Both the position numbers and the translations under genes were made by a program. From Parietaria judaica (taxonomy: Eukaryota; Streptophyta; Magnoliopsida; Rosales; Urticaceae), in assembly GCA_954871525.1 (NCBI GenBank), contig OX940861.1, positions 41,429,201-41,493,200 of the forward strand: 64,000 nucleotides of DNA, written 5' to 3'. How positions within the stretch are numbered: position 1 is the stretch's first letter; each line of letters starts with the position of its first letter. The notes under the pieces are model-generated. The model saw nothing but the letters and a program-made list of their open reading frames with translations, made no database searches and was not told the DNA's origin. This document shows positions 23,538-35,640 of this stretch, in pieces.

Positions 23538-23556
23538 CACCGCGCTTCGCGCGGTG
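23538..23556 (-). other. Helitron 3' terminal hairpin
   Basis: Perfect 8-bp stem CACCGCGC/GCGCGGTG with a 3-nt loop, 12 nt from the end of the element including CTAG. This is the position of the Helitron 3' subterminal hairpin that marks the end of transfer. Confidence 0.85.
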
Positions 23557-23854
23557 GCGTCGAATCGTAAAACTTAAAAAAATTTATTGAATAAATTAAT
23601 CGTGCAATTTAATTATTAAATACAGTTTTTATTTTCATATAATCAGATAATTTTGAAACATATAAAATAAATGCCTAATATAAATGTTTCCAAATGTCTA
23701 TCTAAGAATAAAATAGTATATCTAAATTCAATAAAGAAAAATGGTGAACATGTAAGATATGGATTCATAATAAGAAATTACAATGACATTAATAGAGTTT
23801 TGACAGTAGAGGTTATTATTGACGTTATTTAACTCCAATAATTATATGGGTGCT

Positions 23855-24010
23855 TAAGTAAATTAACAAAATAGCCAATGTTTGGTTAATGTTTGTAAAA
23901 TAGTCAATTAACCATATTAACTATTATAAAAATAGTCATATTAATCATTAAAACTACATCAATCATTGACAAAATAGCCAATGTTCGGCTATTTTACATA
24001 TAAAGACCTT
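23855..24010. repeat. Inverted-repeat remnant related to the Mutator-like element
   Basis: Contains AACAAAATAGCCAATGTTTG and, inverted, CCAATGTTCGGCTATTTT, resembling the terminal repeats of the element at 28776-30419. Probably a shortened, decayed relative lying inside the Helitron. Confidence 0.4.
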
Positions 24011-25771
24011 AAGTTTGCTAAAATGTAATGTAAACGTATGAATGTGGCTATTTATTATAATTGTTAACTCCGGGACTATAAGATGAACTATGAGATAATG
24101 TTGATTTCTTCAAAAATGTTTAGATTTTCAATCCAAAACGGGTTTTCTTCGTAGAATAACAAATCTATACATCGTAGGATATACTTGGAACAAAGTTCCT
24201 AAGGACATTAGCAAAACCATATACTACTTTAGAAATTCACAATAATTGCAAAAGAAGAAACATTCTTTTTTTTGGCTGAGATGATGTTACCGTCCCTAAA
24301 CATATATTCATTTTTTTTTCAAGCTACAGGGATGTTTAACGAAAGTAATGAGGAGAGTATTTTAAAGCGGAACGGGATTCAAATTCATATAAGAGCTATA
24401 TGAATTATTGAAACGTATTAAAAAGATACGACTTGTTTCCTGAGCACGATTTTTTAACTGAAAAGTTAGTACCCGCCATTTTACTTGCCCTTTCGTTATT
24501 TAAATCTCACTGTAAACTTTGCAAGAACTTTCTGAATTGAATCCATATATATGAGTCGATAAATAATAACGACCTTCTATACAACAAAGTTGTGAAGAGC
24601 ATGTACATCTTAAAATATCCCTGATCGTCGTGAAGAGAGGGCTGTGAACAAACAATAATTTCCATTGTTCTTCTTCTACAATCGAAGATAATGATATACA
24701 ATGTACTTGCATACAAACCGACCAGTATAGTCAGAGTTCAACATTTAATATACTTGGAAAGTTGGAATAACTATCTAAATGGCACAAATTGGAAAGTTCA
24801 ACATTTAATAAAAACGGAGATATCTATGCGGTTTTTATTCATGTCGATTCGCTTAGTTTTCACAAATTGGTCTATTGCAAGTATGTCAAAATAAAAAATA
24901 TTTCCCAGTAAATGTATTTGGTTTCAAAAACCATTAAGCTGCTTCGAAGCAAAATTCTTGATTCAGTCAATAATAAATAAGTAAACCTTGAAATCATAAA
25001 CTCTATAAAACCCATTAAGGATAAAAGGATATTGTTTGATAAAAAAAAAAAAACACAAAGGACAATATCAGAAAGAAGAAAAAAAGAAAAAGAATTATGT
25101 AGAACATATAAAGAAAGATCTTCAAAAAAAAAGAGAGAGAGTAGTGAATACGTGTAGTAATTCATTGTAAAAGACAAAAGTAAAAGAAAATTCAATCTAC
25201 GCCAACCAATAAATTCAATCAGAAAATTCAATTCGTTCCACAATCAATCAAAACAGTAAATTCAATCCCTGCTACTCAGCTTATAATTAGGTAAACTGTT
25301 AATAGTTATTAAAAGAAAATAACTTGCCAAATAAAAGTCAAAAACTCAAAGCAATGGAGATGAAACCATTGAGATTCTGAGTCTCGGAGAAAGGTTGTAA
25401 AGGCGATAGTCGATTCGACGCCGAAGAAGGCCGAAGATGAAGCCGAGAGTCACGTTGCAATGCGAGAGTCGGGTTCGACGCCACAGAAGGCTCGTGGAGA
25501 CCGACGATAATCTAGAGTGAGAGAGGAATGGTTGTGAGTACAGAGGAGTTGGTGTGAAATTTGAAGAAAGAAATGCAAGTTACAGAGAAAATCAATAAAC
25601 AAAAAAAAACAGAATAATCTTTTGACATTTTGTCGATTCAAACAGTGGTAAGAGACATATTCTTTGAACACAAAAACTTTTTTGGTCTCTGATTTTGGTA
25701 ACACAATAATGAATAATCAATTATCATTCATAAAGATGAATTTTGACCAGAGATGACTGAAAATCACGTAC

Positions 25772-26988
25772 CTAATGAACTGTCTTCTCGGTTTTAAAGC
25801 CCCAGCGACATTGATGATACAGTAATGACCACTTTGGAGGCATGAATAGAGTACCTATTCAGAATTTTATAAGTAAAAAAAGTAGAACATAGTTACTGAT
25901 AAGTTGAAATATATGATATATCATTAAAATATTGAATGTAAATGCTAAATGTCATTAAAATGAAAAGATAAAACTTAGGAACTTACCAATTGCACGTGAG
26001 AGCGACTCTAAAACAGTAGTTGGTGAAGCAAATGGGCCAAATGTGATAATAGGATACGAGGATGAAGCGATGAACTGAATTACTTATTTATTTCTCAAAT
26101 CAACCTGCACAACACATGAGATTAATATATATAAATTCACAAAAAAATAAAGAGCGAAAAAATTGTCATGTAGTGAATAAAGCAAAGTGATACGCCGACA
26201 CTTCGCAGCGTCGTGTTGTGTCGGCGAGAATCTTAATGGCTTCTCCAGATGGAAGAACAGACAAAACCCAAGAATGAGACTGGTACAACAATGTTGTTCC
26301 CGAACCATACCTTCACACATCCGAATTCCATGTAAAAACCAATGATTCATGGAAACAATTCATATCATATTGGGAAAGATCATTTAATATCCCGTGATCC
26401 TTGAAAAAAGTTTGTCATTGATCCCGAAATAAAATAAAAACAAAAAACACATGGAAACACCCCTACAGTTCAATGAAAAGTTGGTCATTGATTGGGAAAA
26501 ACCATATAATCATCATGGATAGGGGTCAGAGATTGAAAAAATAATCATTAACAGATTAATCAAATATGCAAATAACTAACAAAAATAAGTGTATGTATGA
26601 ATACCCTTTTCCCCGAGCGCTCAAGTTGCCCGCTTACTTCACCAGTACCATAGAATGAAGTTCCTGCAGGAAACTATAACACAGGAAAACTCACACACAA
26701 AGCAAATGAATAAAAAAAAAGCAAGCAATTCAAACTTAGAGGCTATGGAAGTACCTCAAATTTGACAATTTATTGCCCGTTTGGAGTTTTGAAAGTGGGG
26801 ATATACGAAGGTACTGAGTGAGAGTTAATTGGCGTATCCCTGAGACTGGTATCTCGAAAAGAAAGACTTGGGAAAGCGTTATCTCTATCATCCCCGAAAC
26901 AGTCGAACCGGAACACTCCTTTCTCAAAAACGGGCTTGAAGATCATCTTGCCAGATGCATCTTCCGTGACCACTTCGGTTCCAGACAT
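25772..26988 (-). pseudogene. Captured GH31 alpha-glucosidase fragment (five exons)
   Basis: Minus-strand exons: 26988-26755, 26673-26605, 26339-26202, 26104-25987, 25854-25772. Joined, they encode the N-terminal region of a plant glycoside hydrolase family 31 alpha-glucosidase (like Arabidopsis heteroglycan glucosidase 1): MSGTEVVTEDASGKMIF, GVFRFDCFGDDRDNAFPS, SFYGTGEVSGQLERSGKR, FAS(S)SYPIITFGPFASPT, LFMPPKWS..YHQCRW. All four intron positions and phases are retained, but the acceptor before exon 3 has lost its AG. Stops interrupt exon 1 (TAA for Gln at 26772), exon 3 (TGA for Trp), exon 4 (TAA) and exon 5 (TAG at its end). The catalytic domain is absent. I infer capture of genomic DNA by the Helitron, since introns are still present, followed by decay. 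Confidence 0.85.
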
Positions 26989-28682
26989 CTTCAATGCGAG
27001 TTTGAGAGTGATAAACTTCTTGTTTCTGCACAAAAGACTTGCATTAGAGCACACTTCAACATGACCGACACCAATCAAAATTAGAGAAATTATACTTATC
27101 AAATTGAGGTAAAAAACTCAAAGCATTGGAGTCTTAATCACAGAGAAAAAAGTGCATAGCCAATTCCTATTATGTGTAAACTATAGTAATAAGTTTATCA
27201 TAGTATTGCTATTTTTCATATATTTCACATCTGATCCTATTCTTTTACACAAACGATCATGAAACTGAAATCGGAAATGGATCAGAATCAAGATTCAGGA
27301 CATACCAGAATCCTGATTTAGGACATCCTTTAAAGAATAGTCTGAAGTCTACACAGTTTCTTCACAATGATAGCCTTGTTTCCTTCATTTTCTCATACAC
27401 ACAAACAATCGATATATGATACACATATTTAGTCATCAACGGAATTATCTTTTGAAGTAAATTTAAATATAATATTACAAAATTTATCAGATAATTATTA
27501 AATGTCGTCCATTTTTCAAAACTAACAATATTTACTGACCCTAGAACTTAAATCGAACATTAGAAATCGAATCTATGGCCGAGAGACAGAGAAAGAAATC
27601 ACATAATAGGTTTTAACACGTCAAAGCACATAATTATAAAGTTATTCCTGTCACTTTACACTACAAATCGTTAGTTAGACAATTTATCAAACATAATATA
27701 TGCAAAAGCTCAACATTCAAAGAATTGTAAAAATTTTCCGTGAACTTTTACTCGAAGTCATAAAATAAACACAAATCATATGCCAACTTCATTTTGAGAC
27801 CTTTTGATCTAAACAGTATATAAATTCAGCGTATTATCAAAGAAAAGAAAAAGTAAAACCTTAGTTAATGTGGGTCTTGCCTGTTCGACTCCGTCTATGG
27901 GTTTGGCTCTCGATGGGGATTGGAGAACATGGAGACTTGAGAATCAGTAACAGTCGCGCTTAGTCACATGGAAGAGAGGGAGGAATTTCAGAAAAAGGTT
28001 GTTTCATTAAGGTTTTGAGAAGAAAAAAAATAACTGAACAATGTGTCGAAGCATAAAACAATGCCGAGCAGAGCATAAAACAAACCTACAATCGGGAAGA
28101 TCCAAGCGGAACCCAAAGCCGAAGACTTGACGATGGCCGATTCACTGTGCGACCGAGCGATAAACAGGGAAGGGAGTGAGATGCAGAGATCTGAGGAAGA
28201 GAGATATGAATGTAATTATGTAAATAACCAAGTTGTATCTCTGTAAATCGATGAGCATCATCCAAATACGCGCCTCTCAGATAGTTTCGGAGAGCGAGAC
28301 CAACGCAACGCCCAGCAATGGGGATCTTGAGCTGAAATGTTGCTATTTGAGATCTCTTCGAATGGAAGTTTTTTTTTTAAGAGGAACGACGAACGGGAGA
28401 AGACGAATGGTTTGGAGATGCTTCTCTTCAAATCGTAGTTTTTTTTTCTTTGAAGGGAGACGACGAATACGAATGGTTATGCTTCTCTTCTATCGATGTT
28501 TCTCTTGGAATGGGCATGACAAAAGAGGTGCCAGAGATCGAGAGATGGCTCACCCAAAGAACACGACGACCGAAAGTTTTTTTTTTTTAATTAAAAAAAA
28601 ATCAAAAAAAGGAGAAAATAGTAAGGGGTCAAAAAACGGTGTTTTTAAGGCCTGACATTATTTTGCTTTTATATATATATAG

Positions 28683-28683
<1 letters not shown>

Positions 28684-28727
<44 letters not shown>
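28684..28727. repeat. TTA microsatellite
   Basis: About 14 TTA units. It is continuous with the ATT tract left of the Helitron once that element is removed. Confidence 0.9.
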
Positions 28728-28729
<2 letters not shown>

Positions 28730-28775
28730 AATAGTGTAGAGAGAGTGATATGTACCTCGCAAGTCACAAATTAAT

Positions 28776-30419
28776 GAGAAATTGCTCCAAATAGCCAAAT
28801 TGAAACATAGATTTAGCAAAATAGCCAAAGTTTGGTTAATTTTGTAAACTAGCCAATTAACATGAGGTGGCATTTTAATAACAATTTTTATACCTGGAAT
28901 ACCCTTTAATTAATCAATTTATATTAATATTTTCGTAATTAATTTAAATACCTAATTCAATACCTATTCAAACTCTATCTCTCTTTCTCTCTCGTCCGAC
29001 TCCCCACTCCCCCCTGACTCTCTTTCTATCTCTCTCGTTCGACTCCTCACTCCTCCCCTGAGATCCAATAATGTTCGGCATGACGGGCCTTCACCGGAAA
29101 AGATTCAGACCAGAGGATGAAGATGATTCCGACACTGATGACGACGGAAACAAAGATCTTCGCCAGCAACGGGACAACGTTTGGCCGCGATTCTCCAGAT
29201 CTGCGAGGTATTCGATTCGGATCAGTGTTAGAGACAATGAATCTCGAATCTCCCTTGTGGCGGATGAGAGAGATTTCCATTAATTTTTGTGGATCGGCGT
29301 TAGATTTTTTTGTGGATCTGCGATTTGGTGCTGAGAATGAAGTTTGACGCTTCGCCTTTAATCTTCGACCAAACTCGCGAGACTAAGATCTCATCGAAAC
29401 CCAGATCTCTCTCGCTCGTTATCTCGCTCGTGAACATCTGTGTTAATTCGTGTTAATTTTGTGTTTATCAGTGTTAATATTGGTTTAATTCAGAAATAAT
29501 TTTGGTTTAATTCGTTGTAGATTCATGTTGATATTTGTTATTTCGTGTTGTAGATTCATGATGATCATTAATTTGTGTTTAATTGGATTGATGTTTGTAA
29601 TTCGTGTTTAATTCGGTTTATGTTCTCTCTCATCGTTTCTCTCTATCTCCATGCTAAGAAAGAGCTCTGAAGATATGGCGGCAGCCCCGTGAAGGAGACG
29701 AACGCCCTCCTTATGTGAGAACGACGTAGAATCTAATAACGTTGTGAAGCGCGAATCTCGGGACGAGAAAAATGACATCACGGATTTGTGTTGATTTAAT
29801 TTATTTATGTATTAATGTATGTTACTTCTTGTTAATACGGTTTATTTATGTTTAATTTTTCGATTTTGTAAATAATTCTTGTTTTATTTACCGTATATGT
29901 TTATTAATTCTTATGAATACGACTTATTTATGTTTATTTTTTGAATTTCGAAAATGATTCTTATTTAATTCACTTACATTCACATTAATATTTGTTAATC
30001 CATTAATTAATATTTGTTAATTCGTATTAATTCGGGTTTAAACACAATGGTGAGGTGGTTGAAATTTGTTAATTCATTAATTAATATTTGTTAATTCGTA
30101 TTAATTCGGGTTTAAATCAGCTAAATTAATGGTGAGGTGGTTGAAATTTATTGTTACCAAATAAATACCAATTCCAATCAATATATCGATACTTAATTAA
30201 TGAAATTATTCTTAATAAATGTAATTAATTTTTTCAGATTAATAACCCACAAATTACGTTGTTAATTTATATTTATTTTTAATTTCGTATTTAATTATTA
30301 AGGGTAAGAATGTAATTAGAAATTCACTTAAATGGTTAATTGGCTAGTTTACAAAATTAACCAAAGTTTGGCTATTTTGCAAAACCTATGTTTCATATTG
30401 GCTATTACCTAAAGAGCCC
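28776..30419. mobile_element. Non-autonomous Mutator-like element (MULE)
   Basis: A 1644-bp element with terminal inverted repeats of about 85 bp: left AAACATAGATTTAGCAAAAT and GGTTAATTTTGTAAACTAGC, right (reverse complement) AAACATAGGTTTTGCAAAAT and GGTTAATTTTGTAAACTAGC. It is flanked by a perfect 9-bp duplication CAAATTAAT (28767-28775 and 30420-30428). Long terminal repeats plus a 9-bp duplication are diagnostic of Mutator-like elements. There is no transposase. A GC-richer internal block (about 28975-29400) has a 70-aa acidic ORF at 29071-29283 (DEDDSDTDDDGNKD) that I do not recognise; it could be a captured host fragment. Confidence 0.88.
30001..30149 (+). repeat. 74-bp tandem duplication inside the MULE
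   Basis: CATTAATTAATATTTGTTAA at 30001 and again at 30075, each followed by TCGTATTAATTCGGGTTTAAA and, after a short variable part, GGTGAGGTGGTTGAAATTT. Confidence 0.8.
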
Positions 30420-30428
30420 CAAATTAAT

Positions 30429-31073
30429 TACTTGTGAAAATCTTCCTTTTTAAGGTATTGTAACACCGTTGGCTCTCGCCGAGAGTAATATGAATTGTGC
30501 GGGATGCTTGAATGAAAGATAACACAAAAAAGTAAAGACCCGTGTCTTTTTTTTTTTTTTTTTTAGTGGCAAATGTACACTTTATTGAGGATTTGAAGTT
30601 TTTTTTGGAAGGACATTGGGAACATTCGGCATAAAAGTGGAATTTTATTAAAAACAAACTGCAATAAAGTAGAACTTGAATACATTTGTAACTTGAAGAA
30701 AAAAAAAACTTTGAGTCTCGTCGCTCTAATTGAATTCAATTTGGATATATTTGCATTAACCCATATTGTACACTTTCATTTTTCAATGTATAAAAAAAAA
30801 AAAAAAAAACACCAAGATTTTATTAATATAAGAGGATTACATTTCAAGGACAAAGGTTTATGAACAGTCAACCCAACCGGCCTGGCCAACTGTCTAACCA
30901 AATTCAACTTAAAAAGAAGAGGAAAACTAGATAGATGCTCGTCTCTGTCTCTCGAAACGATCTTATTTCTTAAATAAGTATATATCATAGTACTTATTCA
31001 GTGGATGGATATTTCTCCATACAAGGTTATAAAATATCCAATCATACACATACATATAGAGCTAGGGTTCGGT
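30429..31073. other. Spacer downstream of PLA1 copy 2
   Basis: AT-rich, with A- and T-runs at about 30547-30565 and 30792-30810. From about 30970 it is homologous to 17700-17800 downstream of copy 1. Probable 3' UTR of the lipase at its right end. No other gene seen. Confidence 0.4.
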
Positions 31074-33537
31074 TCAGAGATCGGCATGGCCGTCCTTGAG
31101 CTCCCATGAGCCGTCCTCGTTTTGGACCATTGACTTGTTCTTCTGGGTCCACCAGCTCACGACCTTCATGTACTCGTCCTTCACGAAGTCACCGGGCTTG
31201 TTCATCAGCCCGAGGTCGCGCTGCACCACAAGGTCGAATCCGCCCACGATGCCCTGCGTCCCGGCGACGCCGTGCAGGTGCAGCTCCAAGCTGTGCACCG
31301 GCAGGAACTTGCGCGTAGAGACAAGGTGAATAAAAGGCTTGATGTAGGGCGACTTGAGCACGCTGCGTATACACATGAACAATTTTGCACTAGTTGAAGT
31401 TCCTAGGGTAAATGGCAATAAGCTAATTAAAGTGAGTGAGATTTTTTTATTTTTTTTTTAAACGTTTGACACTGAAAACATGTCAATTGTTTTTACTTTT
31501 GAGTCACAAAATCTCAACAAAAGTAGGTTGTTATATATCATATTTGGAAGGTGGTTGTGATGACTGATGAGTATTAACTTGGTTTATAAAAAATTAGATA
31601 AATAAAAATTCAGGAGTTTTGCTATTTACTTTGATTATTGATCAGCAAATAATCTAACATACCACAGAAGGAGGAGCTCGCCCACGTCCACGTAGCCAAA
31701 GATGATTGGCGGCAGATGCGGCACAGCGTCGAGGAGCTCGTTCACGCGCAGCAGCCGGAGGTTGCTGCTGATGGTGAGGTCGGAGAATAGTGCACCAAAG
31801 CCGCGGTTGCCGGCACGTGGGCAGGCGTAGACGAAGGCAGTGATGGGGAAGGGCTTGTCGGGAGTGGCAGTGACGGTGTTGAGCTTGTTGTGGGCCATGT
31901 CGACGGCGTTCAATGTCGCCATAGCGGCACCCATGCTGTGCCCCGCCACGGTGATGCTCAGCTCTTCGTTCTGGTACTTGTTTACTAGCTTCTTCACCTC
32001 AGCGAAAACCTGTCACCATCAAAAGCACAATGATTTTAAAAAAGAATCATTAATGTTGCCATGCATGTTACGATAGCCAAACATCGTTTTCTATCTATTA
32101 GCTCTCCTCTTAAATGTCACATGTCACTCCCTCTTGTATTGCTAAATCTATGACTTTTGCCTCATTGTCAACAATATAACTTACATAATTGTGATTGAAA
32201 AAGGTTCTTACAATAAATGATAATGTTGCACTTACAAACATGAGTGTAACTTGAATATGATATTAGAACTTCTGTAAATTAATGAATTCGATTAAATAAC
32301 ATTCTTATAAGTCTTTAAATATATTTTATATTAGAGTTAATTGCGGTAAAAATATCCAAACATTGTCCATATGCTCCGTCATGCACCCGAAGTCTAAAAG
32401 GCTAGGTAAAGTACCCAACGTCACTGTTTTGTTGCAGACCAACAAAATTTAGGGTTTTTAATGGTTTTTTAAGGGCTTTTTTTAGGGTTTTTGTTAGGAT
32501 TTTTAGGTGAAAGTCCTAAAAACCTTAAAAACGTTAATGGTGTTAGACGAAATTTGTTAGTCTGCAACAAAACAACCACTTTGGGTACTTTCACTTACTA
32601 TTTTAGAGTTTAGATATACGACGGAGCATATGAGCAAAGGTGTAGTATTTTTACCGCAACTAACCCTTAATATTACTAAATCATTATTTCATAAATTAAT
32701 AATCTTAGTAATATATTAAATTTTTTATTCTTAAAATATTTATTTATAATTTTTTTACCGTGTAATTAATTAATTTAAAGAATAAAAACGTATATAGCTA
32801 GCGGTACACAGACATCAAACTAAAGCATGCAAATATATATATATATATAAATAAATATTACAGTAGAACCTCGTTAATTTAAGACTTGATGACGAGTTAT
32901 TAACATCGATTATATCATGTCGAGGAGATCTATGATTATATACCTGATCACGTGCACTGGTGCGGTTATACACGGTGGCGTTGGTGGCGGTATAGAGAGT
33001 GAACCACCCCTTGTGCACCATCGGGTTGTGGGCCCCGCCAAGCAGGTCCTTGCCGGGCACGAGGGTGAAAGTAAAGTCGGCTATCCAGTCTCCGTCAAGC
33101 AAGCTGCCCCGCCACACCACGAGGATGTCTCGGCGCCCCAGCGCGGCCTTTCCCTCGTCGGTGGCCACTGCCACGTACCCCACGCAGTTGGAGCCTCGCC
33201 CTGGTGCGTCCGCAGCCTCTGGCGTGCGGAAGATATCGCACCATGTTTCCTCAGTGTAGGCCGCGTAAACGAAGGCCGTTACCTCGTATTTGAAGGGATT
33301 ACCCTTCTCCAGCCCCACGTTGCCAAAGAAGCCCTCCGTTGGGAACAGCGAGTGTCCGCAGTTCCGGGACTTGGTCTCGCCATTAAACGCGTCCGCTATC
33401 GCCCCCGCGCGCTCGCCGTAGTGAATCATGTAATGCCGGAGATCGACGTCGAGGGGGTCAAGCAGGCCGTCCCAGTGGCACTCGCCGCTGAGCTCCCTCC
33501 ATCGCCTGGCAATGCTGCTGGTGTTGCACTTCATCAT
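31074..33537 (-). CDS. Phospholipase A1-II-like lipase, copy 2
   Basis: Close paralog of the lipase at 17801-20807, same strand, same three-exon structure. Exons (minus strand): 33537-32944, 32009-31663, 31362-31074; product 409 aa. It begins MMKCNTSSIARRWRELSG; a longer in-frame start at 33633 would add a poorly conserved 32-residue leader, which I reject because copy 1 starts at the equivalent place. Lipase motif GHSMG, Asp in LLDAVPHLPP and His in VHSLELHLHG are conserved. Exon 2 is nine bases longer than in copy 1 (TPDKPF against AKPF). Intron 2 has a canonical donor (TG|GTATGT) where copy 1 has GC. Intron 1 (934 bp) carries a Tourist-like MITE. Both copies look intact; predicted location cytosol. 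Confidence 0.92.
32334..32666. mobile_element. Tourist-like MITE in PLA1 copy 2 intron 1
   Basis: A 333-bp element with ends GAGTTAATTGCGGTAAAAAT and (reverse complement of right end) GGGTTAGTTGCGGTAAAAAT, flanked by TTA on both sides (32331-32333 and 32667-32669). A 3-bp TTA duplication is typical of PIF/Harbinger-derived Tourist MITEs. Interior arms also pair (ATATGCTCCGTC against GACGGAGCATAT). Absent from the same intron of copy 1. Confidence 0.82.
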
Positions 33538-35640
33538 TTTTCTTTGGCTCTGTGAATGTGATGAACTACTCTTTTCCCATGGGGTATGATTTATAGAGCT
33601 GTACATGTGTATATAATATAGATATGTGTCCATTTCAGAATTCAGAAAATCTTAATTTCCAACTTAAATCATTGTCAGAGGTGTCGGTGTGTGAAAAAAA
33701 TGGCTCGACGTATGCTATTTGAGAATTCGTATATAACTTATGATTACCACTACTAACAAAAAAATAGCTTACAAGTTACAACTATACAGTTTAAACCAAG
33801 TTGTTAATCGTTATTGACTCTCGTGTAATCGACAAAACTGTACGTGTTGTCGTTTCCGAGAGTTTAATCGACAAGCAAAACCACTGTCCACTTAAAAGAA
33901 GTCCAAAAAATGGAAATGTCGCAGCATAAAATCTGCAAGCAGCGGCTTTTCTTTGTTTTGCAACAACCCTCAATTCCCTTACAGTAAGTCCATTCCTATT
34001 TTCTGATTTGAGTTCTATTATTTTCGATAACTATCGAATAGCTACTCGGATTGAGCTTGTAATTTTCTACTTTAATCCGAGTAATTGTAATGAAATCGCG
34101 CAAGGCCTTGCCCAACTTACAATTAAATCTAGAAGAAATATTGTTTAGTTGGAGTCTGTTCCGTCATGTGTTGAGCCTCTGGTATTAAATGAATCAGCAG
34201 GTTGTAACTAGGGAGTCCCGACCCTTGTCCGGGATGATTGTTTGAATGTTGTCAATGATAATTTGATGTGGAATACTCTTCCCTCCCGAGCCGCACCCGT
34301 TTGAGGGACTCGAAAGGTTTAAGGAGTCTCGTCTTTTAAATTTAAATTTGGACACGTTTTTGCCTAGCTAAGCGAAAAGCTTATAGGCATAACTTTGTTA
34401 TTTCTATTTGGTTAGAAAAAAAATATCATCTAATTTATAAAATTTAAATTCTCAATTTTTTTGTTGCGGTAAAAGTATGACAATTTATAAATTTCGCCTT
34501 TCTTTAAGTTATTATTTTTACACCTCTAGTGCCTTACCATGAAGTGCCATTTGGCGAACCGTGAATCAACCACCTGTTAAGCCATTTAATTCATCTATCC
34601 CTCTCAACCAATATTGGAACCTATATAAAATAATCCATCTCCATCTCTATCTCGATGGACTGTACGGATCTTCTTTGCACCATTAAAGCTTCCCATTGCA
34701 AACTTAATAAAGTGGTTAATACATAAAAGCCTCCAAACAAAACTTGTACCTTCTAATATTACAAAATGGAACTTTTTCATAATCATATTTGCAATTTTCT
34801 GATTTTTTTCAAGAGTCCAAAAACACCTTTATGTCGATATTTAATATCATAGAGTTTCAATTGCTCTCTATGTTCTTACTTCTTTTTTTTTTTTTTAAAC
34901 CAAAATACTTGTGTAAAATCAATTTTTGTGGTTATGCGGAATACGATCAAAATGCCAAAACAAAGACGAAAATAGTAAAGAGACTCGCGATGTTTTGATA
35001 AACTTACTCTGTAAGGCACTCACCTACATTAATCACCAATAATGTTTATAAGTACTAATTACAATAAAGTAAAATAGCAAAAAGTAAAAGGCTCCCTCTA
35101 AAAGTATATGATAACACAACTTGGTCTTGCAATGGTGAAGGCGCTCCGACTGTGGCTTCAATGTAGATTATCACTTCTCTTGAGAGATATCGCATGCAGC
35201 AAGATCCCTTTGTGTAGTCAACTAGGCCTGAATCCCTCAGAATCGTTATGCAAACACCGTAAACACCGCCTCCCGAGGATTTAAGCAATCGTTGATGACA
35301 CAACGCTCTGTGAAAAACTTGTAACCTAGAATGAGTGGCGGTTAGGTTAAACTCTTGAAGGGGCGACTTGAATATTATTTGTGCATGCCTTCTATAACAT
35401 CCTTCGAATGAAGTTGACGAACAAGAAGTTTGGTCTTGTGGATGACGTGAAAACTACAAGGTTGATATCTGGATTGTTTATAAAGAACAACACGGTGAAC
35501 TCTCTTTATTTCTCAGAATTTTAGGTGTGAAGAACTAGAGATGAATAACTAGAGAAGACGACAACTTTTGATAGGCAGTCACCAAAATATATCCCATGAA
35601 ATTCGCTCAAGTCTATTGAAGAAAAACGTGTCAACCGAGA
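33538..35640. other. Upstream region of PLA1 copy 2 and gene-poor spacer
   Basis: The first ~190 bp is homologous to the copy 1 promoter. Beyond that lie two small hairpins at 34023-34038 (TTCGATA/TATCGAA) and 34043-34083 (TACTCGGATT/AATCCGAGTA, 21-nt loop). Minus-strand 35303-35055 has an 82-aa ORF with no family I recognise. I see no convincing gene. Confidence 0.35.

Larger units (their letters stand above)
23526..28683 (-). mobile_element. Non-autonomous Helitron with captured gene fragment
   Basis: On the minus strand the element begins TCTATATATATATAAAAG (28683 downward), a typical Helitron 5' end, and stops with an 8-bp GC stem (CACCGCGC-GAA-GCGCGGTG), then CCTGTCCA and the terminal CTAG at 23526. 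It sits between A (23525) and T (28684), as Helitrons do, and the flanks on both sides are one ATT microsatellite, so the insertion split a simple repeat. No Rep or helicase coding sequence is visible in 5158 bp. It carries five exons of a GH31 alpha-glucosidase, a GC-richer block at about 25390-25540 (minus-strand CGGCGTCGAATCGACT-type repeats) and another GC-richer block at 27880-28560, both of unknown origin. Confidence 0.88.

Noticed and set aside
24500..25243. Several 60-120-aa ORFs in the left part of the Helitron
   Set aside because: AT-rich frames with F/L/Y-rich products, no domain and no splice support.
33538..33633. Upstream in-frame start for PLA1 copy 2
   Set aside because: The added leader is not conserved, and copy 1 begins at the position equivalent to 33537.
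35055..35303. 82-aa minus-strand ORF
   Set aside because: No recognised family, no splice partners; noted as unsupported.
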